Assembly (NCBI GenBank): GCA_905250115.1
Contig: CAJNOI010000039.1
Location: 568,171 to 632,170 of the forward strand
Source of the DNA: Adineta steineri
Lineage: Eukaryota > Rotifera > Eurotatoria > Adinetida > Adinetidae
Direction: 5' to 3'
Length of the DNA: 64,000 nucleotides
This document shows positions 40,681-50,600 of the stretch, one piece after another; the stretch's first letter is position 1; the number at the start of each line of letters is the position of its first letter. The notes beneath the pieces are model-generated. The model did not search any database. It was not told where the DNA came from and saw only the letters and a list, made by a program, of their open reading frames with translations. The translations under genes and the position numbers were made by a program.

Positions 40681-41353
40681 AAATAATGTACTAAGTATGC
40701 AATCGCTGATTCTAGTTTCTTCTTTTCGAATGATATTTGTAAGTTAAGTACAAAATTAGATTTCTGATTTCTACTTTTTTAGTGGTTTTTATAAATCAGC
40801 CTTAGACAAATCTGAAATCAGAAACTAGAAATTCAGTCAAAACTGGTAACAATTTAAATTTTGTCACATCCTCTGAAAAGTGTCAAAATGTAAATTGTAT
40901 GAAACTTGTGCACCCTGAGAATCACTCTTTAAATGAGTCGATTCGTCGAATAAAAAAAAACTTAATTTATTTTAAAATGCAATTATTTATCCCCACTGCG
41001 ATACATCGATTTACATGTAAATTCTTTCCCTTAAATATGTTTAATATTTATAGATAGGCCAGTCTATTCTTTAGACACCCACTCCCAGCCGTGATTATTG
41101 TAAGTATTTGAAATAGTTCGTAAGATGGTAACAATCATAATACGTTTTTAGTGTGCATATTTTATTAGAATTGAAAATTTTGAAAAAAATACGCAAAATA
41201 TTCAAGAATATCAAAGAAGAAAGAGAATTAGTTGGATATATAAAGATGATGGAACTAGCTAATAGATTATAGAAAAAGGACACTAGCTAGTGGATAAAAC
41301 TTGATTATATAGTTCGAGTTTCGGTGTGATGTGCATTCGTACCATGTATCCTA

Positions 41354-41405
41354 AAAAGAAAATTAGTAATTAGGTATCATCGACAGACTGTATTGATACA
41401 ACATA
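41354..41405 (-). other. putative 3'UTR intron of the secreted Cys-rich gene
   Basis: GTATGTTG starts 6 nt after the TAA stop (donor context GGCAG/GTATGT). On the same strand a TACTAAT-like branch sequence and CTTTTTAG acceptor follow about 50 nt later. A stop codon upstream of an intron this close (<50 nt) would normally escape nonsense-mediated decay. Confidence 0.5.
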
Positions 41406-41411
41406 CCTGCC

Positions 41412-41771
41412 TTATTTTCCAGGATTGCAAATACAATTAGCAGAATTAGCAGAATTACCACAATTACCACCAGTATTAGCATCACGACAACCATAATCGA
41501 AAAGAGCACCAACAGCAGCAGGATAATAACTACTGTAATCACTACCAGGAAGAAAAGCAAGATAACTACAAGCATCAGAACAACTAAGAATAGTAGCATA
41601 ATTAGTACAAGAAACACCACAACCACCCTGACGTTGATTCATTAAATGGCGAAGAACATTATTGAGTTTCGCAGCTTGATTCATGCCTTCATCCTCTCCC
41701 CGTACCATGCCGCTTGTTGCCATCAAAACGAAGAAGACTGCCAAACAAATCATCTTATTCATAATGTGCAT
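41412..41771 (-). CDS. small secreted cysteine-rich protein
   Basis: The first Met downstream of the TATA box gives MHIMNKMICLAVFF; the functional start may be MNKMICL (41762). A signal peptide (ICLAVFFVLMATSGMVRG) is followed by a mature chain of about 95 residues with eight Cys: QGGCGVSCTNYATILSCSDA, then CSYLAFLPG, LFDYGCRD, GGNCGN and NCICNPGK. It is Asn/Ser/Gly/Ala-rich, with no domain I recognise. The gene has its own TATA box, sits alone inside the repeat island and is flanked by non-coding repeats. It is shorter and richer in GC3 variety than neighbouring pseudogene pieces, and the frame is intact, so it is probably expressed. Confidence 0.6.
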   Translation of the reverse strand: MHIMNKMICLAVFFVLMATSGMVRGEDEGMNQAAKLNNVLRHLMNQRQGGCGVSCTNYATILSCSDACSYLAFLPGSDYSSYYPAAVGALFDYGCRDANTGGNCGNSANSANCICNPGK

Positions 41772-41861
41772 TATTGTATAATAGTGCTTGAATGTTTGAA
41801 GACGAAGTTGCCAATGAGCTTTGGTAGGTATGAATATTGTATGTTTCTGCAGTTGTGTTAA

Positions 41862-41873
41862 TGCTTTATATAT
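41862..41873 (-). promoter_or_regulatory. TATA box of the secreted Cys-rich gene
   Basis: On the minus strand the sequence reads GTATATAAAGC, a strong TATA box about 90-100 nt upstream of the first Met, leaving a 5'UTR of about 60-70 nt. Few other genes in the window have such an element. Confidence 0.6.
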
Positions 41874-41997
41874 ACGTTGGTAGGCCAGTATGGAGAGATC
41901 TTCGGGAAATAAATATGTCAGCAATCCAAAGTGATTTACTGCAATATTGAAGGTGCGCGTGATGTTAGTATAAGCATCTCTTCATCAACAATCACAT

Positions 41998-42165
41998 TCT
42001 TTTATTTTATTTTATATTATTTCATTTTGATTTATTGCTCCATTTTGTTGCATTTTATTTTATTGCTCTAATTTTTTGCTCTATTTTATTACTCTATTTT
42101 TTTTGCATTTTATTTTATTATTCTAATTTATTGCATCTTATTTTATTGCATTTTATTTTCACCAA
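41998..42165. repeat. degenerate ATTTTATTGC tandem array, left copy
   Basis: Repeats of TTTTATT with interspersed GC (attttattttattgc, tctaattttttgctctatttt). A matching array occurs at 43868-44012. Confidence 0.65.
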
Positions 42166-42215
42166 TCGACGATCTTGTTTCGATCTTTCGAGATTCTTAT
42201 TTTTCTTCATTATCA

Positions 42216-42475
42216 GGCCAGAGGCGTAGCTAAAGGGGGTGTACAGATGTCGTGCACCCCCTTTGGTAGAAAAATACCAGAAGAGGGATACTGATAGAGA
42301 AGCCTGTCACAAGACAAAAACTATTTACTCGTTGGTTTGCATCCCCATGCAAAATTTCTCACTATGCCCCTGTATCAGACAAGATTCTTCTTTTATTCTT
42401 TCTGTACAAGATTCTTGTTTGAAAAATATAACTTTGCCTTTTGAACAAGATTCTTGTGTTCTTTCCTTCTTGTCT
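42216..42475. repeat. hairpin (AAAGGGGGTG/CACCCCCTTT) and ACAAGATTCTTGT palindromes
   Basis: GAGGCGTAGCTAAAGGGGGTG followed 13 nt later by CACCCCCTTT (42232-42241 and 42255-42264) forms a strong hairpin. Three ACAAGATTCTT-type near-palindromes follow at about 42379, 42408 and 42450. The same 13-mer, in the other strand sense, recurs around 43785. Confidence 0.5.
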
Positions 42476-42619
42476 GATTCTTACTATATCAAAAAAGCCT
42501 TTCATCAGTTACTAGCGGAAGTATTCGATGTTGGTCAGAAAAATTTGATAGTAAATATTTGGCAGATGAGAAAACGAGTGTAGGTGTAAGTGAGGGTTTA
42601 AAGTATGGGTGCAATTGTT

Positions 42620-42800
42620 TTTCATCAACACACTCTGCCATTCATACTCTCACTCACTCATTCACTCCTATTCACCTATCCATCAACTCGCCCACTCACT
42701 CCGTCACCATCACCCGCTTCCTCGCCACTACGCTCCCTCACCTTCACCCACTCACTTATTCCGTTATCTTCACTCGCACTCAAGAGATAGGAAAAACACT
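42620..42800. repeat. C/T-rich CACTCACTC low-complexity tract
   Basis: Imperfect ACTC/CACTC repeats (cactcactcattcactcc, cgcccactcactcc). Open frames here (Ser/Thr/His/Pro-rich) are products of the repeat. Confidence 0.6.
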
Positions 42801-43867
42801 CATACACACATTCTTTTCCTTATAATGCGTCAGAGAATTTTTGATACTCATAAACTGGGTGATACTTTACCCAACCGTCCTCCCTTTCTCTCCCCCCTTA
42901 GTCGTACCAACCCCTCTCGACCTTTCTCTGTACTAGGGAAGTACTATGGAGAGTTTAGTGATCGTTGCTAATATAGGGGCTGATCGCATAGCAAACGGAT
43001 GGACAAACATTCTTTTATATATATATATAGATTAATAATACCTTTTTCACATGATTTTATTAACAACTTCACATACAATGTACAAAAAAATGAAAACAAA
43101 AAGATAAAATGTGCATGCATATATTATCTATATTACTAAGAGCCTTTTCAAATAATATGTTTTTGAACGAATGGTGATTTCTTTCATCGATTTGAGTATA
43201 CTTCTGTGGATGATAAAAGAAAATCTAAAAAAATAAAAAAATATTGATTAATCACATATCGAATGTGTTCAATAAGTAAAACGCTCGGAGATATCAGAAA
43301 AAAAGAATATTATCATAGATTTCATTGTTGTCTTTATATTGAATAGAAATATTTTCTATAGATTCAATTGGAATAAAGAATTGTTAGATATCGTTTGAAT
43401 GCAACGAACGCTTGAGAAAAAGTATGTGTTCGAAGTGTAGATGCTGGTTAAAGTATCATTACCATGAATAAATAATGATCAGACATATACATATATGCTC
43501 AAACAAAAACTACATCACGTGTTGATGATCGTGGAAAACTAACAAGAAGCATTTTCTTTCCTATCATAAGAATCTTGTCTTAATACTAAGAAATTTAAAT
43601 TTTTTTATATTTCTCTCTAGTTTCTTTATCTTCATGGTGCTCGTACAGGACTCTATTGTTCTTGAACTTCAAACAAGATTATTTTTGAAAGAAAAAAAAG
43701 ATTCTTGTCTGAACTTTATACATATCTTGAATATCTTATAGTTCTTGCCTGATTATTTCATTTCTGATTAATCGCACAAGAATCTTGTCTTACTACAGGA
43801 ATCTTATTTGAAAGTAAAGAAAAACAAGAATCTAGAAAGATCGTTGACTAGATTTATGACTTTTTTT

Positions 43868-44012
43868 TATTTTATCTCATTCCATTTTATTTTATTACTT
43901 TTTTTTATTTTATCTTATTGTATTTTATTGCACTGCGATTTATTACTTTTTTATTTTATCTCCTTTGATTTTATTGCATTTCATTTTATTGTATTTTATT
44001 TTATTACACTGT
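43868..44012. repeat. degenerate ATTTTATTGC tandem array, right copy
   Basis: Same sense and composition as 41998-42165 (ttttattttatct, ttttattgcatttcatttta). The pair might bound a roughly 2-kb unit containing the ACAAGATTCTTGT motifs. Confidence 0.55.
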
Positions 44013-44840
44013 TTTATTCCCTCGACTGTATAGGGAGCATCATATAAAATAAAATGCATTCGTATGTAAGTTGGTGTCTAGGTTAAAATACAGTCAAGAT
44101 GAGAAAACACATAATGCGTTATAAAACTTGATCAAAAGGTTTTTGGGGCCAGAGACTCCGAATCTGAGGTTTGCTTAATCAGACAATTCAGGAGTGAAGG
44201 TAAAAGAAATCGAGTTTTGGAGATAAAGTATTTCTGTAAATACTTTGATGTTATATTTCTTGTAGAGAAGTATGCAGAAAGTCGAAATCATGTTTTCTCA
44301 CTTGTGTTAATTTCCACACCGTACTTATTAATTAGTTGAAGATTTGTCTAAGAAAAAACTGATGTTTAAATCTGAAACATGACTCCATTTTCGTGTGTTA
44401 GTTATTAGCATGCGAATGCGTGTTGCCCAGGTCGACCTATCCGATGTAGGATTCTATCGAAATCCGAGAATTCGACAAAACTCTATAGGATTCTGGGTGA
44501 TGACCTCATCGTTTCGCAATTGTATCGGATACAAATATCGGATTTCGTAAGATCCGACAGATAGAAATACAATCCTGTTTCAAAACTTTTATTCTTTTAT
44601 CTGATTATAAAATTGCAAACTGATATATGATGAATTTCTTAGTAAATATTCTGATGATTATATATTAAAGGTTTTTTTGAGATAATAGCTTTAAAAGTTT
44701 CTAAATAGTTGAAAAGATTTTATTTGAATGTTTATCTACTTAATTCAGATGGTGATGGTAAAGTTCTTGAAAAATTTAGATATACTTGAAAAATGTTACT
44801 ACTACATTGTTAAACAATACTTGTTATGATTGATATGAAT
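44013..44840. other. unassigned repeat-like sequence
   Basis: No gene is visible. The 44430-44575 stretch has several GATCCGA/TCGGAT motifs (cctatccgatgtaggat, tgtatcggatacaaatatcgg) with local dyad symmetry and a composition unlike the flanking sequence, suggestive of a transposon remnant. Confidence 0.35.
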
Positions 44841-44849
44841 CTTTTTTGA

Positions 44850-45412
44850 AAAATAGTATATTCGGTTGAATCTTCATTAATAGTCGATATATCTGTAAAA
44901 TCTATTGATAAATTTAAAATTATTTCAACTATTTCATCAAGAAATCTTCTAATAAATTCTTCAAATAATCCATTTGATCTACAAACGTCTTTTTCAATCT
45001 AAATATATTTTTATTTGTTAAAAAATTAAATATATCATCACGCACATATATCACTAAGATCATTTCGAATATCTATAGCTGATGAACAATCAACATATGT
45101 TATAAGCATAAGAATTGCATCAAGAAAATCAACTGTAATTGATGTTTTTTCTATATCATTATATCAATACCAGATAATACAGACATTAATAATGGTAAAA
45201 CATATGTTTGTCGTACTAATTGACGACTTATACGTGTTACACAATACATAAGTGATGAAAAACGATGAGCTTCAACAATTTCATCAATAGATGAAAAAAG
45301 TTTAATTAAATAAATAAATAAATAATTCAGAAAAAAATAATTCAAATAGCAAACTTATCAACAATTAGCGGTACAGCAAGTTCTGGTCGAAGTATTGAAA
45401 GATACTAGTCAT
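44850..45412 (-). pseudogene. PSME4: PSME4 pseudogene fragment, N-terminal-half part, inverted
   Basis: On the minus strand: LQYFDQNL/QYLRPELAVPLIVDKF, an intron-like break, EIVEAHRFSSLMYCVTRISR and TYVLPLLMSVLSGID (family HRFxAxxSCVxxVARxLV...HxLPLLMxALPGID), then TVDFLDAILMLITYVDCSSA IDIRNDLSD (family LVPLVDCSSxLxxRNDL), a stop, and DVCRSNGLFEEFIRRFLDEI (family ELCSATAEFEDFVLQFxDRC). Order is preserved within the piece but orientation is opposite to the other two PSME4 pieces. Stops and missing exons make it non-functional. Confidence 0.7.
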
Positions 45413-45664
45413 GAAAAAATTTCTTTGTTTTGTTTTTAAAAATCAATGTTTCGTATGTCTCTGGTTATTAAAAGATTTTTATTAAAATGGAAGAAAAGGA
45501 TTTGTTTTTTTTTCTAACTTTAAAACTGTATTTAATGAAAAATGTCAATATCAAACGGCTGTTACTTGTTCAACAATCATTATTGTTGTTGATCATTACT
45601 TCTTGTTCTTTTTTCTTCTAAGAGTTGCTTCAGTAAAGAAAACGTGTAATGAAGAAAGGTGACA

Positions 45665-45900
45665 GCATGGACACTATGATCAAGTACTAAGATAACTTCG
45701 AACTTCGTATAACACAAAGATCATTATAATACAGATTATGAGACGACAATGTGACGCCTAAATAAAAAAATTTTTAAATAGGTTCAATATAAAAAATTTT
45801 AATACTCGTAATTTAAAGATATGTTTGCTTGAATAAATTGTGTTGGATGTTTTGAATAAAATGATCGACATCGTGAATGAAATTGCTTGTACTAATACAA
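45665..45900 (-). repeat. copy C (inverted, truncated) of the ATPase-like repeat
   Basis: The reverse complement matches the 3' half of copies A and B: cattcacgatgtcg, aaacatatctttaaatt, cgagtattaaaa, aacctatttaaaa and gtcgtctcataatc, ending tatacgaagttcgaagttat. Its 5' side is cut at about 45900, where the inverted-module repeat begins. Confidence 0.6.
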
Positions 45901-45904
45901 TGTG

Positions 45905-46880
45905 TCACTTAGATGAAGTTGGCTCCATATTTAACTAAAACATTCCCATATTCATTTCAGAAGGTTTTCCAAGTAGAACTCGACGAGCTCTATCGATTGG
46001 TCACTTTGGAATTTCCATAGCTCAAATCATGTCTCTAAAAATTAACAACTAACGGGTTTTTACTAGGGTAGTTACAGTAACTATCTGGTAAAACTATCTC
46101 ATATTCGTTCATGAAGGCGTTCCAACTATCTTAGCTAGAGGTTTTAGTGTACTTCGATGAGATCTATCGAATGGCAACTTTGGATTTTGCATATTAACTG
46201 AAAGTGTTAGTGAAAAATCATTTTATATCTTACGTAAATTTCTATCTAATAAAACTATAGAATTATTAAAAAAGAAAGAAGAGTTAATCTTATACATTCA
46301 ATTAAGAAAACGAAGCGATAGTTTAATGTAAAAAGTTTTAATATTAGAAAGAATAAAAACAAAACCAATTCAAATTCTAGAAAGAGATTGTTCATCGGAA
46401 ATATTTTATGTAATCAAATTTTAAAAATACTATTCTTTAAATATGAATCGTAGATTTTTTAGTAACACAATGAATGTAGACAAACTGAATATTTTCAATG
46501 AGTTACTGTTATAAGTCAGATATTTCTTTTATCGACTCACATATCCATAAAAAAACCGAACTTTTATTCTCAACCGATAGAACATCTGTTTTCAAGGTTT
46601 GATATTTGAAAAGAAGAAAATAATTTAATTTATTTTGGATCACATACACTAATCATAAAGTCAAATACAACTTAAGGCGTTACATTTGGAACAGGATTAT
46701 GAGCTATTAAGGAATTTACTGTAAAATATCGATATTTTGGTTTTTATGAGTATATACCTTCAACTATCTAACACTCGAGGATATGATTCGATAGATCGCA
46801 TCGAATTACACTTGAAACTCTAGTTAGAAGAGTTGGAACACCTTCTCAAACGAATATGGAGCCAACTTCGCCTACGTAGA
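45905..46880. repeat. inverted-module repeat, possible foldback element
   Basis: GAAGTTGGCTCCATATT (about 45915) recurs in reverse complement as AATATGGAGCCAACTTC (about 46852). Related modules of about 75 bp (CATATTCGTT..GAAGGCGTTCC..GATGAGATCTATCGAATGGC) lie at about 45950 and 46105 in one orientation and about 46785 in the other. The centre has no recognisable transposase. Confidence 0.5.
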
Positions 46881-47652
46881 AAAAAGATAGTTTTTGGGAA
46901 ATAAATAAAGAAACATATAATGGCTTTTGTAATTTAGTTGCATTCAAAACATGTTATATCAGTTATATATCAACGCAATAAGTTTTTATAGATGAGGTCT
47001 ATTCAATGACGATAACTAACTGCCTAATTGTGTTTTTCGTTACAGATAATCGATATTCATCTGGCGCCATCTATGAATTATTTTTTCTTACTATTTTGTA
47101 AATATCTAGAATGAAATAGAGTGAATGGAAATCAGAAATAGACTTTTATTCATGATAAATATAATTATAAAATCATGTTAATAATTCTTGATTTTGATTG
47201 GCGAGATTAATTAGTAATAATGTGTGTATATATATGTATAGATCTATTTTTAGCTATTCTTAAGTAGTAAGAATTCTTTTTTGACTAAACGAAGTATTTA
47301 TTTTTCTCTTAGAATAACTAGATTAAATACGCCGAAAGTTCTTTTTATTTATTCTATTTGAAAAATTATATCAATGCTATATCTTTGTCTCCTATATAAT
47401 ATTGATATTACTAAACATGATATCTTCTTCATTATTAGTATAGTATATAATTTTCTAACTAAGAATCATCTTTTCGATAAGCAGAGTAGTTTTTTTTCAT
47501 TCTTCTATAATAATTTCTTCAGAAAAATAAGTTATGATGACACATAAAACTCATTGCATCATCTATTTTGTCATTTGTAGCTGACGAAATATATATCAGT
47601 ATACACATATTTATATTCTTTGATCTATTTTCAGTTTCATTGAGAATCAACT
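46881..47652. other. upstream region of EPRS1
   Basis: AT-rich, no gene. It ends in CTATTTTCAG (AG at 47633-47634), a candidate acceptor 18 nt before the EPRS1 start codon. Confidence 0.4.
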
Positions 47653-50600
47653 ATGACAGACGGTGCATCAACTAGTAACGTCTCACAAAAATCAGCTATG
47701 AAAGACGAAGGTAAATTTGTCGAATTACCAAATGCTAAAGAAGGTGAAGTTGTCGTACGATTTCCACCAGAAGCTAGCGGGTTCGTAAAGAATTTATAAA
47801 TATTTTATGAATTAAATAATTGTTTATATATTAGATATTTACATATTGGTCATGCTAAAGCAGCACTTCTTAATCAATATTATCAAAAGAATTTTAAAGG
47901 TACATTAATTATGCGTTTCGATGATACAAATCCAGCTAAAGAAAATGCTGAATTTGAAAAGGTATTTAATTAAATCAATCAATCTGTCTTATTTATCTTA
48001 ATTCAATTTTGTTTAACACAGGTTATTCTTGAAGACTTAAAAATGTTAGGTGTTACATATGATCGATTTTCACATTCATCTGATCATTTTGATGTTTTAA
48101 TGGATTATTGTAAACAATTGATTGAAAAAGGTACTGCTTATTGTGATGATACAGAACCAGAAGAAATGAAAAATCAACGTGAACATCGTCAAGAATCAAG
48201 TAATCGAAATAATAGTGTCGAAAAAAATTTACAAATGTGGTCGGATATGATTGCTGGAAATGAACATGGTAAAAAATGTTGTGTTCGTCTCAAAATTAAT
48301 ATGAATGCTAATAATGGTTGTATGCGTGATCCAACAATTTATCGCTGTAAGCCAGAGGAACATGTACGAACAGGAAATAAATATAAGTAAGTGAATAAAA
48401 GATATTTATTCAATGTAAATCTGTATTTTTTTTATTTGAAAAGAGTATATCCAACATATGATTTTGCTTGTCCAATTGTTGATTGTATTGAAGGAGGTAA
48501 GAAGAGTTAATCACAAGATTTTTCTTTTTTTTCTAATTTTATTTATTTAGTTACTCATGCTCTTCGAACAACTGAATATCACGATCGAGATGAACAATAT
48601 TATTGGATTCTTGATGCTCTTGGTCTTCGAAAACCATTTATTTATGAATATGCACGTCTTAATATGCAGTATACAGTATTATCCAAACGAAAATTAACAT
48701 GGTTTGTTAATGAAAAAATTGTTGATGGTTGGAATGATCCACGTTTACCAACTGTACGTGGTATACTTCGACGTGGTATGACTGTTGATGGTCTTCGACA
48801 ATTTATTATTGCACAAGGTTCATCACGGTCCGTTGTTTTAATGGATTGGGATAAAATTTGGGCATTTAATAAAAAATATATCGATCCAGTAGCACCACGT
48901 TTTAGTGCATTATTAAAAAATCAACTTGTTAAATTACATTTAAAAAATGTAACTAAAGAAGAATGTCAACAACATCAAAAACATCCTAAAGATGCAAGCA
49001 TTGGAATGAAAAATGTCTATTATGGTTCAACTGTATTCATTGAAAAAGATGATGCAGTATTAATCAATGATGGACAAATTATTACTTTGATGAATTGGGG
49101 AAATGTTAAAATCAATCGAGTTCAAAAGAAAGATTCCGGTGAAATCGAACTGATTGAAGGTGAAACTCAATTAGATAATAAAGATTTTAAAAATACACTT
49201 AAAATAACATGGCTTGCTGAAACAAGTCAAGCACCATTAACACCGGTGAATTGTATTCACTTTGACAATATAATGACTAAAGCTAAACTTGACGAAGGTG
49301 ATACATTTGAAAACTTTGTTAATTATGCATCAAAGACTCAATATGATATTGTTGGTGAACCTGATATGGCACATTTGAAAAAAGGAGATACTATTCAAAT
49401 TCTTCGCAAAGGTTATTATATATGTGATTCACCATATGATGCTGCAACTAAACAACCATGCTGTTTATTCAATATCCCAGATGGTGGTACAAAAGAGAAG
49501 CCAACATCGTTAAAATCAACGGATACTGCAGCTACAGCAGCAGCAGCAAATGCTTCTAATGATAAATCAAAATCAGCAGCAGTAGTATCAAGTCCTGAAG
49601 CAGATAAATTAGTCGAACAAATTACTTTACAAGGTGATAAAGTTCGAGATTTAAAAGCAAATAAATCAACACCAAAAGTAAATAGATCTAGACAAATTTT
49701 TAAATAAAAAAACGAATTTTTCTTTTTATAAGGATGATGTCACTGCTGCAGTTCAAGAACTTTTATCATTAAAAAATCGATATAAAACATTAACTGGTAG
49801 TGAATATAAACCATCGAATGCATCAGCACAAAAAGAAAATAAGAAACCAGCCGACGCAGCCGCCGCTACTACAACATCTTCAACAACAGTGACATCTGCT
49901 GAAGCTGATAAACTTCTTGAAAAAATAACTCAACAAGGAGATAAAGTGCGCGAACTTAAAACAAATAAATCAGCACCAAAAGTAAGTTCGAAACTGATAA
50001 GAATTATTTCCGAAGAGTAGCGATCTCTACCGATAAAATAAAAACGATTTAAATAAAATTTTCGCTGAGGAAAAGAAAAAGAAAGATTGGTCGTTAGTAA
50101 TATATATATATGTACACGTCACCCATCGAATATTTCTTTACATATCGAAAAGGATGACTTCAAATGATAGTAGCGATATCGAAAATTTAAAATCTCGTAT
50201 CGATGAACAAGGCAATCTTGTTCGTAAATTAAAAAGTGATGCTAATCCTAATAAAGTATGTAAAAAGTGATATTTGTTTTTTCATAATTATCTTTTTTAT
50301 TAAAGGATGAAGTCACAGCTGCTGTACAAGAATTATTAAAATTAAAAGAACAATATAAAACATTAACAGGTAGTGATGTTCCATCAAGTGGAGCTGCTCC
50401 AGCACGTAAAGAAAAAGAAAAAAAACCAGCAGCAGTAGTAACAAAACAATCTGAAAAAGAAAAAAAACCAGCAGCAGCAGCAAAACAATCTGAAAATGAA
50501 CAAACATCAGCATCTGGTCAAACAGATTTAAAAAAACAAACCAAGTAAATTCGATTATTAAAATAAGAAAATATATTCTAAAAATGAAAACTTTCTAGAC

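Noticed and set aside
40200..40700. Spliced-leader RNA gene linked to the 5S gene
   Set aside because: Such linkage is common in animals with trans-splicing, but I found no short transcript unit with donor GT and Sm-type site in either direction near the 5S gene.
42559..42971. Overlapping 88-120-codon frames rich in Ser/Thr/His/Pro
   Set aside because: All arise from CACTCACTC low-complexity sequence; frames in all three phases are equally open.
49678..49707. Read-through of EPRS1 exon 5 to a stop after ..VNRSRQIFK
   Set aside because: The donor AAA/GTAAAT and exon 6 starting [11 protein letters not shown] restore the WHEP repeat; the extension is intron sequence.
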